Source of the DNA: SLHU01 sp009929975
GTDB taxonomy: Bacteria > Bacillota > Clostridia > Saccharofermentanales > UBA5734
Length of the DNA: 64,000 bases
Direction of reading: 5' to 3'
Assembly: GCA_040776905.1 (NCBI GenBank)
Contig: JAXGZQ010000002.1
Coordinates: 248,001-312,000, forward strand
Below are positions 41,989-50,837 of the stretch, one piece after another. Both the position numbers and the translations under genes were made by a program. The notes beneath the pieces were generated by a model. It was not told the DNA's origin. It saw only the letters and a list, made by a program, of their open reading frames with translations, and made no database searches. Numbering within the stretch: the first letter of the stretch is position 1; each line of letters starts with the position of its first letter.

Positions 41989-42567
41989 ATGACCGAGCGC
42001 CCGTCATACGATCCATCCGGCATGCGGCTGAACCAGCGCGTCTGGCGCACCGTGCTCGTCTGGCTGCCCGTCGTGGCCTGGATGGTACTGATTTTTCTCT
42101 TTTCCGCACAGCCGGCCGATGAATCGGCGGCGATCAGCGGCGGCCTGCTCGGCTGGCTGGTTGACCAATTGACGCGGCTGATGCCGGATCTCAGTCTTGA
42201 TCTGGGTTATTTTCACCATTTTATCCGTAAAACCGCCCATTTTGCAGTCTATGCCGTGCTGGGGATGCTGACATTGACGGCTGTCCGGCAGTCACGGCCG
42301 CTAAATACTGCACGACCGCTGCGCGTCTCATGGCCGCCCGGGCGGATTGAACTGCTGCTGGCCTGGCTGATCAGCATCGTGTATGCCGTGACGGATGAAC
42401 TGCATCAGATCACGGTTCCGGGCCGCAGCGGTGAGTTTCGAGATGTCGTGCTCGACAGCTGCGGCGCGTTGAGCGGCATCTTGCTGATGGTACTTTTGCT
42501 ATACTGGCGGTGGCGGCATCGGCAGCGACGTCAACAAAAGCGAAAGGCGGCTTCAGCTGGCAGATAA
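41989..42567 (+). CDS. VanZ-like family protein
   Basis: 192 residues, small membrane protein. VanZ-like hallmarks are FLFSAQPADES, HHFIRKTAHFAVYAVLGML, AVTDELHQITVPGRSGEFRD and the last helix with DSCGALSGILLMV. The founding member raises teicoplanin resistance by an unknown route; here no other van genes are present, so a general envelope role is more likely. GAGGAG precedes ATG 41989. Lies 42 bp before the beta-galactosidase gene and may be co-transcribed. Confidence 0.9.
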   Translation: MTERPSYDPSGMRLNQRVWRTVLVWLPVVAWMVLIFLFSAQPADESAAISGGLLGWLVDQLTRLMPDLSLDLGYFHHFIRKTAHFAVYAVLGMLTLTAVRQSRPLNTARPLRVSWPPGRIELLLAWLISIVYAVTDELHQITVPGRSGEFRDVVLDSCGALSGILLMVLLLYWRWRHRQRRQQKRKAASAGR

Positions 42568-42609
42568 GGATGTATCGCCGTCGCGCGAATAAGGCTAGGA
42601 GGATGGAAC

Positions 42610-45600
42610 ATGACCGCATCAATCTTTCAGGGATTTCACCGGCAGGATGATTATCAGAATCAGCATGTGACACAAATAGGACGTGAACCGGCACATGCCC
42701 GCTGGCAGGCCTGGCCGGATGAGCAGACCGCGTTGTCCGGCCGTCAGTCGCCAAACCGGGTCAATCTGGACGGAACCTGGCGATTTGCCTATTATGACCG
42801 CATCGCTGATCTGCCGTCTTCGGTGGCAGCCATCGCCTGTAATCAGTCGATCACGGTTCCGGGCAACTGGGAGCTGCAGGGCTTCGGTCATCCTGTCTAT
42901 ACGAATGTCTTATATCCGTTCCAGCCCGACCGGGACGAGCCGTACCTGATCAAGCCGAGCCTGCGTGATCCTGAGGATCGCGGGCATCAGCGGATCATGG
43001 AGCGGTATCATCCGCCGTTTATTCCGCAGCAGACGGCCTGCGGGGTCTATCAGCGCACTCTGAGCTATACGCCGGATGCGGATGATGACGCGGTGTTCCT
43101 GCAGTTTGACGGGGTTGAAGCGGCGTTCTATCTATTTATCAACCGGCAGCCGGTTGGATATTCACAGGACAGCAAACTGGCCGCGACGTTTCAGATCGCG
43201 CCGTATCTGCAGCCCGGTGAGAACGAGATCACCGTCATCGTCCTGCGTTTCGCGGATGGCACATGGCTGGAGGATCAGGATTATTTTCATCTTTCCGGCA
43301 TTTTCCGTTCAGTCTGGCTGATACGCAAACCGGCCTTTCATATCCGCGACTACCAGTTGACGGCGAAGTGGCTGCCGTCGGGTGATGGTGAGCTGATCGC
43401 CCGCTGCCAGGTCAATCGGCGATCGGGATTCGCTGACCAGCGGATGCGGCTGCAGTTGTTTGATCCGAACGGGCGGATTTGCCTGGATCTGGAGCGCCCG
43501 ATTGATCGGACGGCACCCATTTATGGGATGGGCAGCGGGATGAGCCGACGGGCCGTCACACCGCTGCCGCAGACAGCGACTTTTCAGATGACGGTCGATC
43601 AGGTGATGGCCTGGACTTGCGACCGGCCGGTGCTGTACACGGCGGTGTTCAGTCTGCTCGATCAGGATGATCAGGTGATCGACTGTGAAAGCAGTGCGGT
43701 CGGTTTCAGGACGATCGAGATCCGTGACCATGTGATCCGCCTCAATGACCGGCGGGTCATCTTCCGCGGTGTGAACCGGCATGAATTCGCCTGGCCGACC
43801 GGGCGTACGGTATCGACAGAGCATATGGTGGCTGAAATCCGGCTGATGAAACAGCATAACTTCAACGCGGTGCGGACCAGTCATTATCCGGATGATGACC
43901 GCTGGTACGATCTGTGTGACCAGTATGGTCTGCTGGTCGTCTGCGAAACGAACCTTGAAACACACGGGCTGGCCGGCGCGCTGACCAATGACCCGGAATG
44001 GTCCGCCGCGATGCTGGAACGGGCCCGTCGCATGGTCCTGCAGCATAAGAACCACCCGTCGATCATTTCCTGGTCACTGGGCAATGAATCCGGTTACGGA
44101 CCGAATCACGCGGCGATGGCCGGCTGGATCCGTCAATATGATCCGTCGCGGCTGGTACAGTATGAAAATAATGATCCGGGAGCGATCGCCAGTGATATTC
44201 GCTGCACGATGTATCCACCAGTCGATCTGCTGCTGCGCATGATCGGCAATCCGCATGACCAGCGGCCGATTGTTCTGGTTGAGTATGCCTATCAGATCAC
44301 GAATTCAGGTGGCGGATTTGAGCAGATGATGCAGCTGGCGGAGAAATATGAGTTGTTCCAGGGCGGCTTCATCTGGGACTGGCAGGATAAGTGTCTTCCG
44401 GCCAGAAACGAGAACGGTTCGACTTATTTCGGCTTCGGCGGCGATTTTGGTGAGGATCTGGTGGATTGGATCAATCCGGTCTTCATGTGTGCCAATGGCG
44501 TGGTGCTACCGGATCTGACCCCGAAGCCCTGTGCCGCGGAATTTCGCCATGGCCAGGCGCCGCTGCTGATTGACCTGGTGGATGAAGCGACGGGGCTGAT
44601 CAGTGTCAAGGATCGCAGTATCGATTTTGCCATGTCTGATTATCGGTTCAGCTGGGTGCTGCAGAAAAACGGCCAGCCGGTGGCCGGCGCGGAGTGTCAG
44701 CTGCTAAATCCACGCCGGATGGAGGACGATGAATTGAGCCGTCTGAGCCGGTTTGGCGATGCGGCGCAGCCTTTGTTTGACGCGGATCTGGTGATGGATC
44801 CCGATCAGTACCTGATGGTGATTGATTGGGCGGCTCATCAGCGCAAAGTCCTTGATCAGGAATCTTCCGGGCAGCAGGTGCTGGCTCAGGACACAAACGC
44901 GAGCCACGACAGCAAGCAGGGAGCAGGTACTGATGCGGTTTTGGTCGAGTGGCAGTTGAATCTGGTGGTCAGTCTGGCCAAGAACCAGAAATGGGCCGGT
45001 GCCGGACATGTCGTCCTGAACCGACAGTTCGAGCTCACACCATCGATTATCTGGCCTGACTCGAATTCAAACCTGGTGTCAGACACCGAAGTTGCAGCGA
45101 ATTCACACGTGGTGTCAGACACCGAAGTTGAAGCATCCCATCTGCGTGCTGAGGTCAGTGAGCGGACCATCACCATTTATGGTGGTGACGCGGTGTCAGA
45201 CACCGCTTTTGTCTTTGAGTTTGACCGGCAGGATGCGTGTCTGACCCGGGCTGAACGAGATGGCCAGCTTTATCTGCAGGGTGGTTTAGAGCAGTTGATC
45301 CGCGGACGGACCGGAATGCAGCTCGACGATCGCTGGTGGGGTCGTATCCAGGGCGAGTGGCAGGACTTTATGCCGGGCAAGTTGAAGCGGCAGCCGCTTG
45401 AAACTTCACTGCTTTCATCGATGGTGTCAGACACCAAAGATGGATCGCGTTCACAAAAGGTGTCAGACACCATGGTGGTACGGTGTCGGTCGAGGCTGGT
45501 CGGGCATGAGGGATGGCTGGACAGTGAGGTGCTGTATCGCATCGATGCGGCGGGTGTGCTGCAGGTTGATGTGGCTTATCAACCGCATGGCCAGTGGAAA

Positions 45601-46071
45601 AGCCTGCCGCGGGCGGGCCTCGAATGGCAGGTCCCGGCCGGATTTGAACAGTTGAACTGGTATGGCCGTGGCCCGGGCGAAAGTTATGTCGACCGTTCGC
45701 TCGGTGCGCCTCTGGGCCGTTATCAGGGGCGGGTGGAGCAGACGCATTTCCCATTTATCCCGGTCAGTTTCAATGGATCGCACAATGGGACACGCTGGAT
45801 GGCCTTGCAGAATGACAACGGCCACAGATTGCTGGTATCCGGAGATCATTTCTTCTTTACAGCCCATCATTATTCAACAGCGGACAGCTGGCAGGTGCTG
45901 CATGAGCATGAACTGACAAGACGTCCGGAGATCATCTTGAATCTGGATGGCTTTCAGAGCGGGATCGGCGGCAATATGGCCTGGTCAACCCAGATTGATG
46001 ATCGTCATCTGGTTCCAGCCCGGTCGCTGCGATTCAGTTTCACCATCAGGATGGAACATCGTTCTCTTTAA
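42610..46071 (+). CDS. lacZ: Beta-galactosidase, GH2 (LacZ type), with in-frame VSDT elements
   Basis: 1153 residues, about 100 more than typical LacZ. All five LacZ-type domains are visible: sugar-binding NLDGTWRFAYYDR, TIM-barrel FRGVNRHEFAWPTGR, acid/base Glu493 in WSLGNESGYGP, nucleophile Glu558 in IVLVEYAYQ, and C-terminal domain 5 with WYGRGPGESYVDRSLGAPLG. Cytoplasmic. AGGAGG precedes the ATG. The domain 4 to 5 region is enlarged by five VSDT elements (45075, 45111, 45192, 45423, 45459), all in frame. Its 3' end overlaps the convergent oxidoreductase by 26 bp. Confidence 0.93.
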   Translation: MTASIFQGFHRQDDYQNQHVTQIGREPAHARWQAWPDEQTALSGRQSPNRVNLDGTWRFAYYDRIADLPSSVAAIACNQSITVPGNWELQGFGHPVYTNVLYPFQPDRDEPYLIKPSLRDPEDRGHQRIMERYHPPFIPQQTACGVYQRTLSYTPDADDDAVFLQFDGVEAAFYLFINRQPVGYSQDSKLAATFQIAPYLQPGENEITVIVLRFADGTWLEDQDYFHLSGIFRSVWLIRKPAFHIRDYQLTAKWLPSGDGELIARCQVNRRSGFADQRMRLQLFDPNGRICLDLERPIDRTAPIYGMGSGMSRRAVTPLPQTATFQMTVDQVMAWTCDRPVLYTAVFSLLDQDDQVIDCESSAVGFRTIEIRDHVIRLNDRRVIFRGVNRHEFAWPTGRTVSTEHMVAEIRLMKQHNFNAVRTSHYPDDDRWYDLCDQYGLLVVCETNLETHGLAGALTNDPEWSAAMLERARRMVLQHKNHPSIISWSLGNESGYGPNHAAMAGWIRQYDPSRLVQYENNDPGAIASDIRCTMYPPVDLLLRMIGNPHDQRPIVLVEYAYQITNSGGGFEQMMQLAEKYELFQGGFIWDWQDKCLPARNENGSTYFGFGGDFGEDLVDWINPVFMCANGVVLPDLTPKPCAAEFRHGQAPLLIDLVDEATGLISVKDRSIDFAMSDYRFSWVLQKNGQPVAGAECQLLNPRRMEDDELSRLSRFGDAAQPLFDADLVMDPDQYLMVIDWAAHQRKVLDQESSGQQVLAQDTNASHDSKQGAGTDAVLVEWQLNLVVSLAKNQKWAGAGHVVLNRQFELTPSIIWPDSNSNLVSDTEVAANSHVVSDTEVEASHLRAEVSERTITIYGGDAVSDTAFVFEFDRQDACLTRAERDGQLYLQGGLEQLIRGRTGMQLDDRWWGRIQGEWQDFMPGKLKRQPLETSLLSSMVSDTKDGSRSQKVSDTMVVRCRSRLVGHEGWLDSEVLYRIDAAGVLQVDVAYQPHGQWKSLPRAGLEWQVPAGFEQLNWYGRGPGESYVDRSLGAPLGRYQGRVEQTHFPFIPVSFNGSHNGTRWMALQNDNGHRLLVSGDHFFFTAHHYSTADSWQVLHEHELTRRPEIILNLDGFQSGIGGNMAWSTQIDDRHLVPARSLRFSFTIRMEHRSL
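45075..45471 (+). repeat. Five in-frame VSDT elements in lacZ
   Basis: Cores at 45075-45087, 45111-45123, 45192-45204, 45423-45435 and 45459-45471. Two pairs are 36 bp (12 codons) apart, the same period as the intergenic array at 38202. TTCACA lies three bases before the second and fifth cores. Confidence 0.95.
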
Positions 46072-47530
46072 GCCAGGCAAGCCAGGCGGTTCGGTCGACT
46101 CGACGCAGACTGAGCCGCTCGGCGTCTGTCTTGTCGTCATACAACTGGCCGTAACGGTTGATCTGTTCGATGACCCGCGGACGGCAGAACTGTCCCTGGC
46201 AGATCCCCATCCCGGCCCGCGTACGACGCTTGACGGCATCGATGGTCAGGACGGGAAGAACACGCTGGAACAGTCCGCTGATCCGCTGCTGTTCAACCTG
46301 TTCACAGCGACAGATTATCCGCTCCGGTCCGTCCGGCCAAGTGGCCCGATCTGCGGCATCCCGCATGGTATAAGGCAGCGGTCCCGTCATCGCGGCCTCA
46401 GCTATCCGCCGCGGCTGCCAGTTGTCTTTCTTAATCAGCGGAAGACCGTCATCGCGGATGATGGCTTCGATCCGTTCCGCGATTGCCGGAGAGGCGGTCA
46501 GACCGGGGGATTGAATGCCGGCAGCATCAATCCAGCCGCGTATCGAGCTCATTTCGATGATGAAGTCATCGGTTGTGGCAACCGCGCGAATTCCGCTGAA
46601 ACTGCGGATCATTTCCTTCGGGTCGAGCGCGCTGTTTGAATGGCGCGCCTGCAGCCAGATTGCGTTCAGTCGGTCGAGATCTGTCGATCGGTCGGCTTCA
46701 CCATTGGCGTCAAGCGCGTCGGGACCGACAATCAGGTTGCCGTAGACGGTCGGAGCGACAAGGATTCCTTTGCCCATGGGTCCCGGCATCGGAAAGAGAA
46801 CCTGACGCAAACGGTCGCCGCTGCCCCGCTGCATCAGCAGATATTGTCCGCTGCGTGGCTGGATGAAATAGGGCGGCTCATCGATCAGTGAGAGGACCTC
46901 GGCGGCGGCCAGTCCGGCCGCGTTGATGACATAGCGCGCAAGAAAATGATGATCAGGTGTGGACAGGCTGAAGCGATGCCGCTCCGGCTGCCATTCGGCG
47001 GCCAGCAGCGGCTGATTCAGATAGATACCAACGCCGTTGTCGATCGCGTTTTCCGCCAGGGCGATTGCCAGCTCGTAGGGTGAGCAGATGCCGGCACCGC
47101 GGCACCAGAGGGCATAGCGCATGCGGGGACTGATTTCAGGCTCCAGTTGGCGCAGCTGGTCCTGACCAATAATCTCGAGATCGTCGAGACCGTTTTTACG
47201 CCCATTGTCCAGAAGTGATTCCAGATGCGGCCGGTCATTTTCATGTTCAGTCGCGACAAGTGAGCCGCAGGCATTGAACGGGACCTGCAGGTCCCGGCAC
47301 AATTGTGCGAACTGGCGACGGCCGGCATAACAGAGCTGTCCTTTAAGTGTCTTGTGATGCTCAGCGTATCCGCCATGGACGATCGCGCTGTTGGCCTTGG
47401 TCGCGCCCATCGCCACATCCGGCTCTTTTTCCACCACGGCGATCCTCAGATTGTAGCGTGACATCTGACGGGCGATGGCCAGTCCGACCACACCTGCTCC
47501 GACGATGAGGATGTCAAGCTCTCGCATCAT
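46046..47530 (-). CDS. FAD-dependent oxidoreductase (GlpA-like) with C-terminal BFD-type iron-sulfur domain
   Basis: 494 residues. N-terminal FAD-binding DILIVGAGVVGLAIARQMSR, then VEKEPDVAMGATKANSAIVH typical of glycerol-3-phosphate dehydrogenase/L-2-hydroxyglutarate-like DAO proteins, and NAAGLAAAEV. The C-terminal region has CRCEQV and GMGICQGQFC, a four-cysteine [2Fe-2S] BFD domain as in GlpA-type anaerobic enzymes. The usual GlpB/GlpC partners are absent. The start overlaps the upstream symporter stop by four bases (ATGA), implying coupling. The substrate could be glycerol 3-phosphate or a hydroxy acid. Confidence 0.8.
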   Translation of the reverse strand: MMRELDILIVGAGVVGLAIARQMSRYNLRIAVVEKEPDVAMGATKANSAIVHGGYAEHHKTLKGQLCYAGRRQFAQLCRDLQVPFNACGSLVATEHENDRPHLESLLDNGRKNGLDDLEIIGQDQLRQLEPEISPRMRYALWCRGAGICSPYELAIALAENAIDNGVGIYLNQPLLAAEWQPERHRFSLSTPDHHFLARYVINAAGLAAAEVLSLIDEPPYFIQPRSGQYLLMQRGSGDRLRQVLFPMPGPMGKGILVAPTVYGNLIVGPDALDANGEADRSTDLDRLNAIWLQARHSNSALDPKEMIRSFSGIRAVATTDDFIIEMSSIRGWIDAAGIQSPGLTASPAIAERIEAIIRDDGLPLIKKDNWQPRRIAEAAMTGPLPYTMRDAADRATWPDGPERIICRCEQVEQQRISGLFQRVLPVLTIDAVKRRTRAGMGICQGQFCRPRVIEQINRYGQLYDDKTDAERLSLRRVDRTAWLAWLKENDVPS

Positions 47531-48954
47531 GATTCAGGCGGATCCTGAGGACGAACGCTTTTTTCAGCTTTGCGGCGGAACATCAGCCAGTTGAGGATCG
47601 AGAAATAAACGGCAATCGCAGCCAGCGTGATGTACAGAAGCAGGGTGGATTGAGGGGCCAGCCCGACCATCAGCAAGAGAGGGAAACCCAGGGCGATCGC
47701 GACTGAACTTCCGATGACCAGATTGTTGGCGGCCGGTGTGCGGAAGCCGGGATCGACTTCGCGCAGGAGCAGGATGCCTGTGCTGACGGTACCGGTCATC
47801 ATACCGTACATCGACAGCATGCCTTCCATCTGGTAGGAGGGGAACAGGCGTTTCGCGGCGAATTTAACATAGAGGAAGGTGACGATTCCGCCGACGGTGG
47901 TCAGGACGAGATAGGGCACCCACAGCCCGCTGAGATCATCGATTTCGATGGAAATGATACTGGTGATGATCATGATGTCAAAGGCGGTGCCGGAGATGCG
48001 GTTGAGCAGGTAGTTGTTGGTATACTGCCGTTTCATGATGCCCTTTTGTCGCAGCAGGGAAAGTCCGCCTCGCAGCAGGAGGGCGAACGATGAACCAATC
48101 AGGAAATTGAAGCCCCAGATCAGAGGGACGATGGTATTTTCCAGGCCGCTCAGCTGCGGCACATTCTGCACCAGCAGGGTGATGCCGGCTGAGAAGAGGA
48201 AAACGAGAAAGTAGACAAGCAGAACGAGAGCGATCTGAATGGTCGACTTGTCGACGGCTTCCGTCAGGGGAATTTCATCACTGTCCGCGACCGGTTCATG
48301 GATCGGTTCGGTGCCGGCCGTCAGATCCTGATCGATCCGCGCGGCAACTCTTTTTTTGCGCACCAGGTAATTGAGATAGATAATCCCGCCGATGCTGGCC
48401 CAGAGAAAGCCGGTCGTCGCGATCGCCAGACCGAAAGCCGTACCACCGGTAAAGCCGTAGACGCGCTGATAGGTACTGCCGATATTATTGGCCTGCCCGG
48501 GTCCCTGGCCGAAACCGAGTGGCAGGAGCAGTCCTGCGGCTTTGAACAGGTCAGGAATGAACAGACCGGCCAGCACGATCATGATAACAAGCCCGACGAA
48601 GCCCTGGATCAGGTAGCTGCTGACGATCAGCATGCCGCTGCGGACGCCGTCGCGCCGATTGAGATGCTGCATCGCCGGATCATGGCGGCTCGGCATGCGC
48701 AGGCTGAGCGCGATGAACCCGATCGCCGTCATATGGTAAGTCACACCGTCGAGAAAGAGGCGCTCCAGCGGCAGCCAGCCGAGATTGCGCAGGGCCAGTC
48801 CGAGGAAGCCCGCGATCACGGCCGTTGGCAGCAGCGATCGACGCAGCGGCCGGACTTTGCGGCGCAGCAGATTTCCGAAAAGAAGGAGCAGGCTGACCAT
48901 GCCAGTCTGAACGATCATGTACCACAGGGATGTGTTGGACAGTGAAAAATCCAT
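47527..48954 (-). CDS. Sodium/glutamate symporter family (GltS-like) protein
   Basis: 475 residues, about twelve hydrophobic segments in two halves split by a cytoplasmic loop (AARIDQDLTAGTEPIHEPV). The GltS signature GFGQGPGQANNIGSTYQ is present, as is the second-half MYGMMTGTVSTGILLLREVD segment. AGAGGAA precedes ATG 48954. GltS proteins import glutamate with sodium; a glutamate 2,3-aminomutase two genes upstream in the same direction gives this some context, though the specificity of this member is not provable here. Confidence 0.8.
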   Translation of the reverse strand: MDFSLSNTSLWYMIVQTGMVSLLLLFGNLLRRKVRPLRRSLLPTAVIAGFLGLALRNLGWLPLERLFLDGVTYHMTAIGFIALSLRMPSRHDPAMQHLNRRDGVRSGMLIVSSYLIQGFVGLVIMIVLAGLFIPDLFKAAGLLLPLGFGQGPGQANNIGSTYQRVYGFTGGTAFGLAIATTGFLWASIGGIIYLNYLVRKKRVAARIDQDLTAGTEPIHEPVADSDEIPLTEAVDKSTIQIALVLLVYFLVFLFSAGITLLVQNVPQLSGLENTIVPLIWGFNFLIGSSFALLLRGGLSLLRQKGIMKRQYTNNYLLNRISGTAFDIMIITSIISIEIDDLSGLWVPYLVLTTVGGIVTFLYVKFAAKRLFPSYQMEGMLSMYGMMTGTVSTGILLLREVDPGFRTPAANNLVIGSSVAIALGFPLLLMVGLAPQSTLLLYITLAAIAVYFSILNWLMFRRKAEKSVRPQDPPES

Positions 48955-48991
48955 ATCAATTTCCTCTTTCTCTCAGCTCTTTTTACCTCGA

Positions 48992-50410
48992 TCAATGCTT
49001 CTTCAGTTGGGGTGACAGTAAATTGAATAACACCGTGTATTTATAAGCTGAGCGCGGGTGTGCGCTGTGAATTTCAAAGGTCTGTTGATCATCGAGTGAA
49101 AACTGGAGGGTCTGCGATCCGTGTACGATCATCCGGCTGATCTGGCTGAAGGGGAAACAGCGGATATCGCCGGGTTCGTTGGAGCGTGATGATGGGGGTG
49201 GATTGGGCTTGAATTCCAGCCGGTCGGAGAACAACGCGAGTGAACCGCAGCCAATGCTTTGGTCGTGGCTGGCCCGAGAAGTCAGTGTCATGCACTGGTC
49301 CGCATCCTGGATGATCGGTTCTGATCCATTCAGCCATTCAAGCGGCCAGTCAATATTTTTGTCAGAGCGTTGACCAGGCGATGGTTCGGATGGTTTCGCG
49401 CCGGGATCTCGCGATGTGGCCTGCAAATGCGATGAATCCTGTGTATGGGAAGTGGCTGTCTTATTGGACCTTTCCTCTGTCTGGGACGATGACTGCTGAG
49501 ACGATGACTGCTCATATGATTGGCGAAGCCAGTTGATCTGCCACGCATCCCAGTCGGCGACGGTATCGAACGTTCGATCTGAAACCGCCAGTTCATCGGC
49601 TTTTGAGCGCAGAGGATGAAAAAATCCGTAAACATCAATGGCGACAGAGAAGCCGCAGCGGCAGGCAAACTGGTCATCATGGCTGTGGAGCGTATCGATG
49701 CCGTGGCAGGAAGGACAGACAAACAATGTACGTTCAAGGTGTTCGGCCAAGGCCGGACCCCGGAACGCAACAGGCTGCTCCAGCTGCCGCTGATGTTCAT
49801 AGGCATCAACATACAGTGTTTCCTCAATGATGGTCTGGATATCTTGCGGTCTCATTCCGGCAAGCTCTTCAGCCGTGAGGATTCGGGCGATCTCGCCATG
49901 CATCCTGCCTTTTCGCCGCTTGCTTGCCCAGCGTGGGGTAGACAGATAGCCGCCATGAATGCGGTAGAGAACCAGTGGACATTTCAACTGGCGTACAAGC
50001 TTTCCGGTGGCCGGTGAGATGTGGCCGGTTCGGCCACTGAATGATCGGTTGCCTTCAGGGAAAAGACAGACCACGCGATCAGCAGCCAGTGTCTCGCGGA
50101 TCGTACGCAGGGTGCGTAGATCAATCTGGGATTTGACGATAGGAATCGGCGCGACGAGAAAGCGGATGATGGCGCTGATCCAGCCTTTGCGGAACAGATG
50201 ATCGCTGGCAACAAAGTAGATGGGTTCATTGAAGCTGGCCGCGATCATGAACGGGTCCAGATTGCAGTTATGATTGGCCAGAATGAATTTCGCGCCACGC
50301 TTGAGCGAGGCAGAACGCGGCGCTCGCTGATAATGATAGGAAAGACGCATGTATAGATCAAAGACAGGGCTCAGCAGAAAAAATACAATACGATGGCGTA
50401 GATATTTCAC
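48992..50410 (-). CDS. 1-acylglycerol-phosphate acyltransferase-like protein with zinc ribbon
   Basis: 472 residues, twice the length of a normal PlsC. The N-terminal 200 residues hold the acyltransferase motifs NHNCNLDPF (HX4D), FPEGNRSFSG and APIPIVKSQ. After this comes a zinc ribbon (VCPSCHGIDTLHSHDDQFACRCG), a Ser/Thr/Gln-rich linker and a C-terminal beta-rich segment (GSLALFSDRLEFK, FPFSQISRMIVHGSQTLQFS) like a small PH-type domain. Start GTG 50410 is chosen because AGGAGG is immediately upstream, inside the longer frame opening at 50449. Confidence 0.8.
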   Translation of the reverse strand: MKYLRHRIVFFLLSPVFDLYMRLSYHYQRAPRSASLKRGAKFILANHNCNLDPFMIAASFNEPIYFVASDHLFRKGWISAIIRFLVAPIPIVKSQIDLRTLRTIRETLAADRVVCLFPEGNRSFSGRTGHISPATGKLVRQLKCPLVLYRIHGGYLSTPRWASKRRKGRMHGEIARILTAEELAGMRPQDIQTIIEETLYVDAYEHQRQLEQPVAFRGPALAEHLERTLFVCPSCHGIDTLHSHDDQFACRCGFSVAIDVYGFFHPLRSKADELAVSDRTFDTVADWDAWQINWLRQSYEQSSSQQSSSQTEERSNKTATSHTQDSSHLQATSRDPGAKPSEPSPGQRSDKNIDWPLEWLNGSEPIIQDADQCMTLTSRASHDQSIGCGSLALFSDRLEFKPNPPPSSRSNEPGDIRCFPFSQISRMIVHGSQTLQFSLDDQQTFEIHSAHPRSAYKYTVLFNLLSPQLKKH

Positions 50411-50837
50411 ATACCCTCCTGTTCCTGACCAGCTGCAAGCAATTTTCATTGGCTGACCGGCTTTTCATTCATGATCGACCGGATGATCAGCCGATGCTGC
50501 CCTCAGAATTTTTATCGTTGTCATTGCAACAATGACACATGGATTCATTATAACCGATCAATCGTGACTTGTGCCCGCTCAACTTACAGCAACATTCATA
50601 ACTGATTAATTATTTGACAATCAAACCAATAAGTTTTCTGTGATTATACTCGGAAGCCATCGATTTGTGAACGGTGTCAGACACCAAACGTGAAATCAGC
50701 CGGTTGAAAAGCAATATCGATCGTCAGATCAACTTATTTATGAACGAGCTGTGAACATAAAATGTCCAGTCCGTGAACGGTGTCTGACACCATTTGTGAA
50801 CTGGACGTTGGCGGGGCAGGGGGGCGGGCTAATCGGA
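50411..50837. other. Intergenic region with promoter, inverted repeat and VSDT elements
   Basis: 427 bp. For the acyltransferase on the minus strand there is TATAAT (50552-50547) without a clear -35, and a perfect 7-bp inverted repeat GTCATTG/CAATGAC (50520-50536), a possible operator. VSDT cores lie at 50673-50685 and 50779-50791. No gene seen. Confidence 0.55.
50764..50806 (-). terminator. Hairpin enclosing a VSDT element, downstream of eam
   Basis: GTCCAGT (50764-50770) and ACTGGAC (50800-50806) flank the core 50779-50791. Read on the minus strand after the eam stop codon, the hairpin is followed by ATTTTATGTT, so it may terminate the eam transcript. Confidence 0.5.
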
